A stretch of 64,000 nt of DNA from Chitinophaga sp. (lineage in GTDB: Bacteria > Bacteroidota > Bacteroidia > Chitinophagales > Chitinophagaceae), in assembly GCF_019236475.1 (NCBI RefSeq), contig NZ_JAFAIX010000001.1, positions 1-64,000 on the forward strand, read 5' to 3'. Both the position numbers and the translations under genes were made by a program. Below are positions 1 through 8,582 of the stretch, in pieces (position 1 is the stretch's first letter; every line of letters starts with the position of its first letter). Under the pieces are notes generated by a model. It was not told the origin of the DNA, did not search any database, and saw only the letters and a list, made by a program, of their open reading frames with translations.

Positions 1-33
1 GAGGGTGTCTCAAAAGGCACCCTCTTCTTTTTT
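1..33 (+). terminator. Left-end hairpin of the IS with T-rich tail
   Basis: GAGGGTG (1-7) pairs with CACCCTC (18-24), and the following bases are TTCTTTTTT. This has the form of an intrinsic terminator reading into the element and would shield the transposase from outside transcription. Confidence 0.6.
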
Positions 34-77
34 ATGGTTGGTCAAACCGATCAGGGGTGTTTTTCGTTTTTAATAAT

Positions 78-1625
78 ATGCCTAAAGGAAAAACACTATC
101 TGTAATTTTTAAAGCTAACCTGCAACACCAGGCGATGCTTTTTCCGCCAGAGATCGGCGAGCTGATTGCTGAAAATCATCCTGTACGCGTAGTAGATAAT
201 GTGCTTGATAAAATCGATATCACTTTATTATTAAAGCGGTATAAAGCAGGAGGAACGAGCAGCTATCACCCCCGGATGTTATTAAAAGTGTTGATTTACG
301 CTTATATAAATAACATTTACAGCAGTCGTAAAATAGAGGAAGCCCTGGGACAAAATATTCACTTTATGTGGTTAAGTGGGATGAGTAAACCGGATCACAA
401 TACGATCAACAGGTTCCGAGGCCAACGACTACAAAAAGTATTGCAGCCCATATTTACTCAGGTAGTTCTGCTGTTGTGTGAAGAAGGTTTATTAAATGTA
501 AAAGAGCTATATACTGATGGGACAAAGATAGAGGCTCAGGCTAATCGGTATAGCTTTGTATGGGGTAATGGTATTAAGTATAGCAAAGAGAAAATAAAAC
601 AACAATTAAATGACCTCTGGAAATATGCCCAGTCAGTGGCGGCTTCCGAGTTAGATGATGATACAGATCCTTCAGGGTATGACAAAATAGACAGCGAAAA
701 GGTCAGTAAGACCATAGCGGCTATCAATGAAGCCATCAAAGATAAACCAGTAGATAAGCAGATCAGACAAAAGCTGGGCTATGCCCGTCGCACCTGGCCT
801 TCAACTCTGGAGAAATATGCCAAACAGGAAGAAATTTTAGGTACAGATCGTAATAGTTATAGCAAGACAGATCCTTCAGCCACTTTTATGAGAATGAAAG
901 AAGACCATATGGGAAATGGTCAGCTTAAACCAGCATATAACCTTCAAATAAGTACAAATAATCAATACATCGTTAATTACAGCCTTCATCAACAAACAAC
1001 CGATACATCAACTTTAATCAGTCATATACAACAGTATATAAAACAATATAAACGATTACCTGCTAATATTACAGCAGATGCAGGTTATGGTAGTGAACAA
1101 AACTATCAGTGGCTGGAAAATAAACGAATCACAGCTTATGTAAAACATACCTCCTTCGATCGTAATCAGCGTCAGTCAACGAAAGAAAAGGAAAAGTTCA
1201 AAACTGAAAACTTGCAGTACAATGCAGAAAAAGATCATTATATCTGCCCTGCCGGCCAACGAATGCGTAAAAAAAGTACATTCCCCAAAATGACTAAAAA
1301 TGGTTATGAACAAACGGTAACCACCTATCAGGCCAAAACATGCGATGGCTGTACATTACGGCAAATGTGCCATGACGGGCAAACAAACCGCATCATAGAA
1401 GTAAATCATAATCTAAACCGCCTTAAAACCCTGGCTGACAAGCGATTAAAAAAGAAAAGGGGAATCCAGAAGCGAAAACAACGTTGCTATGACGTGGAAC
1501 CTGTCTTCGCCAACATTAAGCATAACCATGGCTTTAAAAGATTTATGCTCAAAGGCATGGATAAAGTAGCGATTGAAATAGGATTAGTCGCAATGGCGCA
1601 CAATCTTAGAAAGAAAATAGCATAA
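78..1625 (+). CDS. IS1182 family DDE transposase
   Basis: This encodes the enzyme that mobilises the surrounding insertion sequence (515 aa). The N-terminal third resembles the InsH-type/DUF772 transposase domain. The catalytic domain shows the expected acidic residues: the Asp of LYTDGTKIEA, the Asp of TADAGYGS, and the Glu of CYDVEPVFANIKH near the C-terminus. A cysteine-bearing insert (CPAGQRM, CDGCTLRQMC) precedes the last block, as is usual in IS1182 enzymes. The start is placed at the ATG at 78, whose product begins MPKGKTLS. An in-frame GTG at 57 would add seven unremarkable residues. No stop or frameshift interrupts the gene. Confidence 0.93.
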   Translation: MPKGKTLSVIFKANLQHQAMLFPPEIGELIAENHPVRVVDNVLDKIDITLLLKRYKAGGTSSYHPRMLLKVLIYAYINNIYSSRKIEEALGQNIHFMWLSGMSKPDHNTINRFRGQRLQKVLQPIFTQVVLLLCEEGLLNVKELYTDGTKIEAQANRYSFVWGNGIKYSKEKIKQQLNDLWKYAQSVAASELDDDTDPSGYDKIDSEKVSKTIAAINEAIKDKPVDKQIRQKLGYARRTWPSTLEKYAKQEEILGTDRNSYSKTDPSATFMRMKEDHMGNGQLKPAYNLQISTNNQYIVNYSLHQQTTDTSTLISHIQQYIKQYKRLPANITADAGYGSEQNYQWLENKRITAYVKHTSFDRNQRQSTKEKEKFKTENLQYNAEKDHYICPAGQRMRKKSTFPKMTKNGYEQTVTTYQAKTCDGCTLRQMCHDGQTNRIIEVNHNLNRLKTLADKRLKKKRGIQKRKQRCYDVEPVFANIKHNHGFKRFMLKGMDKVAIEIGLVAMAHNLRKKIA

Positions 1626-1697
1626 AAATCATGCTAAACTATCGCTTCTAAAAATGAGAAGTACAAAATCATTATAAAAACAAATTATCTAAACGAA

Positions 1698-1726
1698 GAA
1701 GCCGTCTCTTGTTTTGAGACGGCTTC
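1698..1726. repeat. Right-end hairpin of the IS
   Basis: GAAGCCGTCTC (1698-1708) pairs perfectly with GAGACGGCTTC (1716-1726) around the loop TTGTTTT. It forms the right inverted repeat and may also end transposase transcription, although the downstream T run is short. Confidence 0.6.
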
Positions 1727-1820
1727 GTTTATAAAGTGGGCATTTCAAATTTATTGTTAAGAAATCCATCTGCCTTAAATTAGAATAGTGTAAAATATGA
1801 TGTCTATAAAATTGTAGGTA

Positions 1821-2060
1821 TCAATTATCAACGTATATAGTAATTGGACTACAAAATATTGTAGGGACTGTGGCAATAAGGGGCGTGGCAATTGGTTCCC
1901 CTACAGGCCAAGTTGTTGCTAACATTAAAGTTGGTATTGTGCACTGCAGGTTAGCATCCATTCTATAAAAGGTGTGTAAACTTTTTGCTTTAGATGCGAA
2001 AGATCCCGCAATCGTGGTCAATAAGCAGGATACTAATAGTAGAAGTTTTGCTGTTTTCAT
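1821..2060 (-). CDS. Small secreted protein, unknown function
   Basis: The product (79 aa) starts with a clear signal peptide, MKTAKLLLLVSCLLTTIAGSFA, followed by about 55 residues with two cysteines (LQCTIP, TIFCSP) and no recognisable catalytic motif. Size and layout recall the small secreted DUF6520/NVEALA-like proteins often found in Bacteroidota, but the likeness is weak and is an inference. The ATG start directly precedes the hydrophobic segment, which is why the frame is believed. The region is AT-rich and lies between the insertion sequence and an accessory surface-protein gene, so it may belong to acquired DNA. It could be a chance frame, although the signal peptide argues against that. 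Confidence 0.5.
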   Translation of the reverse strand: MKTAKLLLLVSCLLTTIAGSFASKAKSLHTFYRMDANLQCTIPTLMLATTWPVGEPIATPLIATVPTIFCSPITIYVDN

Positions 2061-2540
2061 TTTGGGGAGGCTTTTTAAGGGAAAAGCTAACTTTTAAATG
2101 TTACAAAATCATTTAGTACTTCTTGTGCTAGTAGAAGTTCTTGTTCCCCAGTAATCCCAAAGCAATTAAATATTTAATCCCTATCAAGAATTCCAGTTTT
2201 CCAAACTGAGTAACAAACTTTTTGAAAATCAAATAATTTATTCATAACAACAAAAATGAATGGGAGAATAAATATCAAGGAGATCCAATCCATATCAACA
2301 GTTTAGGATTTTGGGGTGCTCATCAACAATATATACTATTGTTAGGGTTGGTGTGTTTTTCCTCTATACTAAATTAACTTTTAATACATGTAACCACGCA
2401 GCAGTAAAGGTCTATGACATATCGCGTATTAAAATGATAGCATAATTTTTTTTCATCAGAATTATATAATATAGTTCTTTCCCGATTAAACCTTTGCTTG
2501 TTGTTATTGTTCTGTCTCTAGCCTAAAACCATGTTCACAG
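2061..2540. other. AT-rich intergenic stretch, no gene seen
   Basis: These 480 bases separate the small secreted protein (minus) from the MG2-like gene (plus). They are noticeably richer in A+T than most of the window. I see no long open frame, RNA gene or strong TAnnTTTG promoter. The stretch presumably carries the promoters of both flanking genes. Confidence 0.5.
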
Positions 2541-4061
2541 ATGAAAAATCATTGTTTAATAGTTTTTTTATTTCTGTTTTATGGCATCCATACACAAGCA
2601 CAAACGGAGCACGTCTTCATACAAACAGATAAAAGCATCTGTTATCCGGGAGATACCCTCTGGTTCAGAGGTTATATCACCAATGATGATACTATTCGAA
2701 AATCAAGTACTAATCTGTTTGTAGAAGTTTATGATACGAACAACCATCTGATAAATAGACAATTATTCCCAATCATTGACAATATGAGTTACGGTCAATT
2801 GATAACTCCTGCTCAAATAGGTCCCTACTGGATCAGAGCATTTACATTAAAGGGTGGCTCAGAAGGAATACAAACGCTTACAGTTCGGCCTGAAGCCGCA
2901 ATAGATTTCACTTACCGCCAACTAACATCTCCTGTTAGTAATGGATTACCGATAATTCCGGTGAAAATAAAAATAGATGAAGATAGCTGTATTGTTCAGG
3001 TTCCAGATAGTTTAGGAATCAATTACGCTATTAGTATCACTCATATGGCATATGAGAAAAGTGCAGACTTGTTATCGTTTCCAGTTAGAAACGATTTCCC
3101 ATTTCAATATGACACCAATTTTATCAAAGTAACTGCAAAAGTTAAAAATAACTTCAAACAAAAAACACCAGAAATAGTAACTGTTTTCACAAAAGACAGC
3201 ATCACTAATACCCCTCAAATACTGATTCCTGATAGTTTGGGACAAATCTATATCCGCAATCTGTTCTTCTTCGATTCTGCTATAATACGGTATAGTATTA
3301 ATAATCCAATAGGTAGTAAAAAAACTAAAGTTGAGTTAATACCGGCAGTCGATGTAATGCCAGCTTTCACTGCTCCTAAGGCTGTGTTGTATCACACAGA
3401 CACCATCTTTCACGATGATCCTTACACCATAGAAATGATGAAGGTATTGTCAGACCGTAATATCCGGAATTTGAAACCAGTGGTTGTAAAAGCCAGGTGG
3501 CAAGACAGGCATCTTATGCTGAATAAGAAGTATGTAATGTCAAAGGAGTTTGCACCTATTGAACAATTTTCATTTGATTTGAGAAACCCAGTTAACCCAA
3601 GCAGAATATATTCAGTTATTGATTATTTAAATCAAGAACTACCGCCACTATGGGCCAAATACTACTTATCAAGTTCTGAATGCAAGGATACTAGTATTCA
3701 AGTATATATCGATGAGAAAAAAGTACTCCTAGAATATGCTCAAACACGTCCTCTTAGCGATTTCGCCTACGCTAAAGCCTTTCAAAGCCTCCACCCACCC
3801 TGCGCCTGTCTGGTACTCTACACCCGCAAGGGCGAAGATCTGCGCGCTTTACCATCTGCCATGAATACGCTCCCCATTACCGGCTATTCCAGATCCCTCA
3901 CCTGGACCACTCCTGACCTCATCACTTACCATTGGAATCCTTTTGTAACCACGTCTACCTACAAATTTAAAATTCCTGCAAAAGCTTTTCGTGTAGCTAT
4001 TGTAGGGAATACTGCTGAAGGAGACCCCATACAAATTAGTAAAGTAGTACAAGTGCCATAA
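2541..4061 (+). CDS. Secreted MG2-domain protein with short plug-like tail
   Basis: The product (506 aa) has a signal peptide (about residues 1-20, ending TQAQ) and then a segment with the macroglobulin MG2-type signature HVFIQTDKSICYPGDTLWF. In Bacteroidota this arrangement is typical of large surface proteins in which MG2-like domains precede a TonB-receptor plug fold. Here a plug-like remnant is visible near the C-terminus (CLVLYTRKGEDLR, then GYSRSLTW and YHWNPFV), but the whole protein is shorter than the usual 700-900 residues. The likely role is as a periplasmic or surface partner in TonB-dependent uptake, which is an inference. Base composition changes within the gene: about the first 1.2 kb is AT-rich, while the final 300 bases look like the rest of the chromosome. 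Confidence 0.72.
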   Translation: MKNHCLIVFLFLFYGIHTQAQTEHVFIQTDKSICYPGDTLWFRGYITNDDTIRKSSTNLFVEVYDTNNHLINRQLFPIIDNMSYGQLITPAQIGPYWIRAFTLKGGSEGIQTLTVRPEAAIDFTYRQLTSPVSNGLPIIPVKIKIDEDSCIVQVPDSLGINYAISITHMAYEKSADLLSFPVRNDFPFQYDTNFIKVTAKVKNNFKQKTPEIVTVFTKDSITNTPQILIPDSLGQIYIRNLFFFDSAIIRYSINNPIGSKKTKVELIPAVDVMPAFTAPKAVLYHTDTIFHDDPYTIEMMKVLSDRNIRNLKPVVVKARWQDRHLMLNKKYVMSKEFAPIEQFSFDLRNPVNPSRIYSVIDYLNQELPPLWAKYYLSSSECKDTSIQVYIDEKKVLLEYAQTRPLSDFAYAKAFQSLHPPCACLVLYTRKGEDLRALPSAMNTLPITGYSRSLTWTTPDLITYHWNPFVTTSTYKFKIPAKAFRVAIVGNTAEGDPIQISKVVQVP

Positions 4062-4067
4062 ATAAAA

Positions 4068-4093
4068 AATCCGCCATACTAAGATGGCGGATT
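4068..4093. terminator. Bidirectional terminator
   Basis: AATCCGCCAT (4068-4077) pairs with ATGGCGGATT (4084-4093) around ACTAAG. It lies between the convergent MG2-like and LysM genes, with an A-rich run on its left that reads as T-rich on the minus strand. Confidence 0.8.
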
Positions 4094-4122
4094 CTCTATG
4101 AATATATGATGTCTTGTTAAAA

Positions 4123-5103
4123 TCATTTCTCGTAACTCAGCTCGCAATAGAACCTGCTTTCGTTACTGCCCAATGCGTCTTGTGCGCTGTCGCTCAATTT
4201 GATAATCAGACCAGCATTGGCTTTCATCTGAGGAATTACATCCAGTACTTTCGCATAGATGGATTTTCCATTGAGCGGATTGGTTACTTTAATGATAGTA
4301 CCACGTGGTGCAGTGTTATGCAGTGCATAATATTTACCTACTGCATTGCTTTTAAACCAAGTACCAGGGCCTTTTTCACCAGCAGCTTTCTTACCGTTGC
4401 TGGTTTGTTGGTTATATACTTCTTCAAAGTTTTCGCCAGTGGCTACCGCAACAGGTGTTCTTGTTGGTTTAGGTGCAGTAGTGGTAGGTGCATCTGCAAT
4501 CTGTTCAGATTGTTCCTGTACCGGACGAGGCTCTGCTTCTTTCTTAGCAGATTCTTTTTTAGGTGCAGGTAAAGCAGGTTGTGGTTTCTCCACAGGTTCT
4601 GCTACTGGTTCTGCAGGTGTTTCCTTTTTCGCAACAGGTACTGGCGCTGATCCTGCACTACCGCCGGCTTTGAGGAAACCGATAATGATATAACTATCTT
4701 TTTTCAGGCCATCACCATTGAAATTATTCCATTGGCGAATATTATCCAGAGGAACTTTATTATGATTTACAGAGACACGATATAATGTTTCTTTCTCCGT
4801 TACTTTATGGTAAACAGGTGTACCATTGGCATCTGCATGCTGTGAGAAGTTAGCTGCTGTCAGTGGAATATGCAGGCTGTGTCCTAATTGTAATCCATGA
4901 TCCATGGATGTATTATTAACAGATGCAATTTCTTTTGGAGGAACACCATATGCACGGCTAAGACTATAAAAGTTTTCTCCCTTCTTTACAATATGGTTAA
5001 TATACAGATCAGGGCTGGTTCCCATTACCTGCAGCGTGTCCTGTGCCTTCACTGCTCCTACGCTCAAACCAAACAAGGCAATTGATAGAATCGATTTTAA
5101 CAT
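4123..5103 (-). CDS. LysM protein with C-terminal RlpA-like barrel
   Basis: This is a secreted cell-wall-associated protein (326 aa). A signal peptide (to about residue 20, GAVKAQ) leads into two LysM repeats, about residues 36-80 (INHIVKKGENFYSLSRAYG) and 97-140 (YHKVTEKETLYRVSVNHNK), which in this family bind peptidoglycan. A Pro/Ala/Lys/Glu-rich linker (about 145-215) follows. The last 85 residues (GKYYALHNTAPRGTIIKVTN, then YAKVLDVIP) match the double-psi beta-barrel of RlpA-type proteins. A lytic activity is possible, but the catalytic residues could not be assigned by eye, so a structural or binding role is equally likely. The gene stands alone between rsmF and a convergent terminator. 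Confidence 0.85.
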   Translation of the reverse strand: MLKSILSIALFGLSVGAVKAQDTLQVMGTSPDLYINHIVKKGENFYSLSRAYGVPPKEIASVNNTSMDHGLQLGHSLHIPLTAANFSQHADANGTPVYHKVTEKETLYRVSVNHNKVPLDNIRQWNNFNGDGLKKDSYIIIGFLKAGGSAGSAPVPVAKKETPAEPVAEPVEKPQPALPAPKKESAKKEAEPRPVQEQSEQIADAPTTTAPKPTRTPVAVATGENFEEVYNQQTSNGKKAAGEKGPGTWFKSNAVGKYYALHNTAPRGTIIKVTNPLNGKSIYAKVLDVIPQMKANAGLIIKLSDSAQDALGSNESRFYCELSYEK

Positions 5104-5198
5104 ACTAACTCTTTTTATACTTTTTCGGGCAATAAATTAATCTTAATTCCTGACAATCTGCTTCAATAACAAACGAAAAATTGCAGCCCGTAGTATAG

Positions 5199-6626
5199 TT
5201 ACAATCCGTTTATCTCTTTCAGAATTCTCAGTTCTTTCGGATAATAATTGTTGATCCTGTTGGGTAGAATTTTAGCCCATCCCAGGTTCATATCTTCGTA
5301 ACGCATCAATGCCCATCCCTTCACATCGGCATGAATGCCGGGATCCTCTTTACGCAGATAATGCAATGCTTCCTGCAAGCTTAGGTTAACCCCTGGTATG
5401 TTGGCAGACACCAAGGTACTCGCGGCGAGCTGATGATCGGGTATTAATTCCTTCTGTCCTAATTGTCCGGCTTTCACACCCGCTTTGCGAATATACAACT
5501 GTTGCTGTAACAGTGAAATATCTTTTGCTAAATTTTTTGGTAAAATTAATACATCATCCTGGTGCAATAGAAACTCATATTGTTCCGGGGTACTTATCCA
5601 GTCATACAAACGTACCCTTTCCTTTGGCCCCAGGAACGTATTTTTTTGCTCTTTGAACTTACGTGGCTGTTCCCCATTCTTCTTCCTGAAACAGGCAATA
5701 AAGAAGCCTTCTCCCTGCAATTTATCTGGATAAAAACGATACCCCGTGCAGTTCTTGGAAGATACAGCAGCAACAATATGCCATTCTTCTTGCAAGGGAA
5801 CCTCTACATTCTCCAGCTCAAAGTGCTCCGATAACCAATCCAGTATCTGCTCATCTTCTTCTCTAGAAAAAGAACAGGTGGAGTATATTAGGATGCCATC
5901 CTCTTTCAACGCAGGCAATACATCCGCTAAAATCCGCTGCTGGCGCTGACTACAAAGCGTTACATTTTCCGGCGACCACTCAGAGATCAATTCTGGATCT
6001 CTACGGAACAAACCAGAACCTGAACAAGGGGCATCAATCACAACTACATCGAAATATCCTGGTAAGCGACTGAAATCACGTGGATCATTATTACTCACCA
6101 CTACGTTTGCACTGCCCCATTTGGTGATATTGTCGGCCAATAAAGCAGCTCTCGGCTTGATCACTTCATTCGTTACTAGCAAACTTTGTTCCGATATCAA
6201 CGATTGTAACAAGGTAGATTTTCCACCAGGTGCGGCACAAAGATCCAATACCCGCAATTCCGCCTCTAGATCTACGGTTGCGCGCAATGCCTGTTCTACG
6301 AACATGGAAGATGCTTCCTGTACGTAATAAGCGCCGGCATGGAAATAAGGATCCAACGTAAAAGAGGGACGCTGTGGAAGGTAATAACCCTGCGTACTCC
6401 AAGGAACGCGCGTTACGCCGTTGGAGGAAAGCGATTGTAAAACGGATGCCTGTTGCTCGGCAGTGATCAGTTTATGCGGATTTAACCGAAGAGAGGTGAT
6501 TTTTTCAGCAGACGCATGCACACGCAGAAACGATTCCCTGTCGAAACCAGGCAATCCTGCTAATGAGTCAATAAGTGCAGAAGGTAATGTATTGGACAAT
6601 GATCTGTTTTTCGCAAATGTAAACAA
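5199..6626 (-). CDS. RsmF/NOL1-NOP2-Sun family rRNA (cytosine-C5) methyltransferase
   Basis: This enzyme methylates cytosine C5 in rRNA with S-adenosylmethionine (about 475 aa). The SAM-binding motif DLCAAPGGKS, the motif IV cysteine in DAPCSGSGLF and the motif VI cysteine in STCSF are all present, which are the two cysteines needed for catalysis and product release. The C-terminal 150 residues resemble the RsmF-type RNA-binding extension, ending WAKILPNRINNYYPKELR. There is no in-frame ATG before the conserved core (LPSALIDSLAGLPGFD). The only plausible starts are TTG codons, at 6626 or nine codons later. The gene begins 17 bases after the pntB stop and is probably cotranscribed with the transhydrogenase genes. 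Confidence 0.88.
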   Translation of the reverse strand: MFTFAKNRSLSNTLPSALIDSLAGLPGFDRESFLRVHASAEKITSLRLNPHKLITAEQQASVLQSLSSNGVTRVPWSTQGYYLPQRPSFTLDPYFHAGAYYVQEASSMFVEQALRATVDLEAELRVLDLCAAPGGKSTLLQSLISEQSLLVTNEVIKPRAALLADNITKWGSANVVVSNNDPRDFSRLPGYFDVVVIDAPCSGSGLFRRDPELISEWSPENVTLCSQRQQRILADVLPALKEDGILIYSTCSFSREEDEQILDWLSEHFELENVEVPLQEEWHIVAAVSSKNCTGYRFYPDKLQGEGFFIACFRKKNGEQPRKFKEQKNTFLGPKERVRLYDWISTPEQYEFLLHQDDVLILPKNLAKDISLLQQQLYIRKAGVKAGQLGQKELIPDHQLAASTLVSANIPGVNLSLQEALHYLRKEDPGIHADVKGWALMRYEDMNLGWAKILPNRINNYYPKELRILKEINGL

Positions 6627-6643
6627 AACATCCGCGTCGACAA

Positions 6644-8197
6644 TTATACCTGCTTTATTTCGGCCACTAGCTGCTGTAATACCTGTTTGGCATCGCCAAA
6701 AAGCATGGAGGTTTTAGGTTGGAAAAATAAATCATTTTCGATGCCGGCATATCCTGGTTTCATACTGCGTTTATTCACGATCACCACTTTCGCATTCTCT
6801 ACTTCCAGAATAGGCATACCGTAGATAGGACTGGTAGCATCATTTTTTGCGGCTGGATTCACCACATCATTTGCACCCAACACCAATACGGCATCTGTTG
6901 TGGGCAGTTCTGCATTGGCCTCTTCCATCTCCAGCAGCTTTTCATATGGCACATCTGCTTCTGCCAACAGAACGTTCATATGGCCCGGCATACGTCCTGC
7001 TACTGGGTGAATGGCATATTTAACGTCTACGCCCTTATCCTCCAGGAGTTTTTCCAATTCATGACATACGTGCTGGGCCTGGGCTACAGCGAGGCCGTAT
7101 CCAGGCACTATCATTACTTTATGCGCATATGCCAGCACTACGGCGGCATCAGCGAGCGAAATTTCTTTATACTGACCCTGATCTTTTGCACCAACTGGTC
7201 CGGCTTTGCTACCGCCAAAAGAGCCTATCAATACATTCTTCAGCGAACGATTCATGGCCTTACACATCAGAATGGTCAGAATAGTACCCGCAGAACCAAC
7301 GAGGATACCGCCTGTCAGCATCACAGGATTATCATACAGGAATCCGCCGCAAGCCGCTGCCACACCAGTAAAGGAGTTCAACAAAGAGATCACTACAGGC
7401 ATATCAGCACCACCAATTGGCAATACGAACATCACCCCGTATACCAACGAAAGCAATAGCAGTCCATAAAAAACGAGGTTAAAACCAGGGGCAGACGTTT
7501 TGTCGTGCGCCCACAGTGGCAGCGTGTTATTGACGTCTATTAGCAATATAGCAGCCAAAATCACAATGAGTCCGAGTACTACCAGATTGACAATATGTTG
7601 CCCTGAAAAAGAGAAATCCTTCACCTTTCCGTTCAGTTTTCCCCACGCGATCACGCTACCAGCAAAGGATACAGATCCGATGATCAGTCCCAATAGGATG
7701 ATCAGGAGGGTTCCGCGTAAATCAACATGGAAAAGCGCTTGTAACAGGTCCCTTTGTTGAATGTACTGTCCATCGCCAGTGCCTAACTGCTCTATCATCT
7801 GGCCGGCCCGTTGTACATGTTGCATGGCCACGGCCATTGCGGAGGTATTACTCCCTTGGAGGTGATTGAATTCTACTATAGAAATCAGGGCGGCGCAGGC
7901 GCCTCCCATACCATTGAACATACTCACCATTTCCGGCATGGCGGTCATCTTCACTTTCTTAGCCGCCATCACACCGATCACGGTACCTATCAGGAGGCCG
8001 GCGAATATCCAGCCGTAATTGTGGAGGGGTTGACCTTCAGGTTTATAGAGAAATATGGTTCCCAATATGGCCAGCGTCATGCCGGAAGCCGCTACCAGAT
8101 TACCTTTTCGGGCAGTATCTGGTTTGCTGAGCATCTTAAGTCCGAGTATGAATGTAACAGAGCCAATCAGGTAGATGACAGATAGTATGCTGGACAT
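6644..8197 (-). CDS. pntB: Proton-translocating NAD(P) transhydrogenase, beta subunit
   Basis: This is the membrane and NADPH-binding subunit of transhydrogenase (517 aa), which uses the proton gradient to move hydride from NADH to NADP+. The first 280 residues hold about eight or nine membrane helices. The C-terminal soluble domain III shows the NADP-binding signatures VPGYGLAVAQAQH and the PVAGRMPGHMNVLLAEA block. The ATG start gives MSSILSVIYLIG. It is the last gene of a pntAa-pntAb-pntB operon, 12 bases after pntAb, and rsmF follows closely. The split of alpha into two subunits is like the Rhodospirillum type rather than E. coli. Confidence 0.96.
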   Translation of the reverse strand: MSSILSVIYLIGSVTFILGLKMLSKPDTARKGNLVAASGMTLAILGTIFLYKPEGQPLHNYGWIFAGLLIGTVIGVMAAKKVKMTAMPEMVSMFNGMGGACAALISIVEFNHLQGSNTSAMAVAMQHVQRAGQMIEQLGTGDGQYIQQRDLLQALFHVDLRGTLLIILLGLIIGSVSFAGSVIAWGKLNGKVKDFSFSGQHIVNLVVLGLIVILAAILLIDVNNTLPLWAHDKTSAPGFNLVFYGLLLLSLVYGVMFVLPIGGADMPVVISLLNSFTGVAAACGGFLYDNPVMLTGGILVGSAGTILTILMCKAMNRSLKNVLIGSFGGSKAGPVGAKDQGQYKEISLADAAVVLAYAHKVMIVPGYGLAVAQAQHVCHELEKLLEDKGVDVKYAIHPVAGRMPGHMNVLLAEADVPYEKLLEMEEANAELPTTDAVLVLGANDVVNPAAKNDATSPIYGMPILEVENAKVVIVNKRSMKPGYAGIENDLFFQPKTSMLFGDAKQVLQQLVAEIKQV

Positions 8198-8209
8198 AAG
8201 CTATGACTT

Positions 8210-8527
8210 TTATTTTTTATCCTTCTTATTTTTGAACATCTCCAGCATGCGATCCGTTACAACGAAACCTCCCACCACATTGATCGTTCCGAGAATGACA
8301 GCCAGGAAACCTAATATCAGCGCCAGATAATTGCCTGATTCGGCCTTTCCCATCACGATGATCGCACCGATGATCACCACACCATGGATAGCATTGGCAC
8401 CGCTCATCAACGGGGTATGTAATACGGAAGGCACGCGGGATATCACTTCTATCCCTAGGAAAACAGACAATATCACCACATAAATCAACTCTATGTGTTG
8501 CTGAATAAATACGGATACTTGATCCAT
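8210..8527 (-). CDS. pntAb: NAD(P) transhydrogenase, alpha subunit part 2
   Basis: This small membrane subunit (105 aa) supplies the three helices of domain II that in E. coli form the C-terminal end of PntA. Residues 10-30, 47-60 and 63-88 are hydrophobic, and SRVPSVLHTPLMSGANAIHG is the conserved loop with the key His. The tail is lysine-rich (KNKKDKK). It sits between pntAa and pntB with short gaps, which confirms the three-gene form of the enzyme. Confidence 0.95.
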   Translation of the reverse strand: MDQVSVFIQQHIELIYVVILSVFLGIEVISRVPSVLHTPLMSGANAIHGVVIIGAIIVMGKAESGNYLALILGFLAVILGTINVVGGFVVTDRMLEMFKNKKDKK

Positions 8528-8582
8528 GGCTGATGTTTTTATATTGTTCGGATGTGGAATGATTATATAGGGAGACGACAGC

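Larger units (their letters stand above)
1..1726 (+). mobile_element. IS1182-type insertion sequence
   Basis: The element contains one transposase gene and imperfect terminal inverted repeats. The left end reads GAGGGTGTCTCAAAA and the right end, read inwards from 1726, GAAGCCGTCTCAAAA, which agree at 12 of 15 positions. Each terminus also folds on itself: arms 1-7/18-24 on the left and 1698-1708/1716-1726 on the right. The true left boundary may lie a few bases outside the window, so a target duplication cannot be tested. The transposase is open throughout, so the copy is probably functional. Assignment to IS1182 rests on the transposase domain order and the GTCTCAAAA-type ends. Confidence 0.85.

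Noticed and set aside
4114..4572. Plus-strand frame opposite the LysM gene
   Set aside because: Phe/Cys-rich shadow; the LysM and barrel domains on the minus strand are clear.
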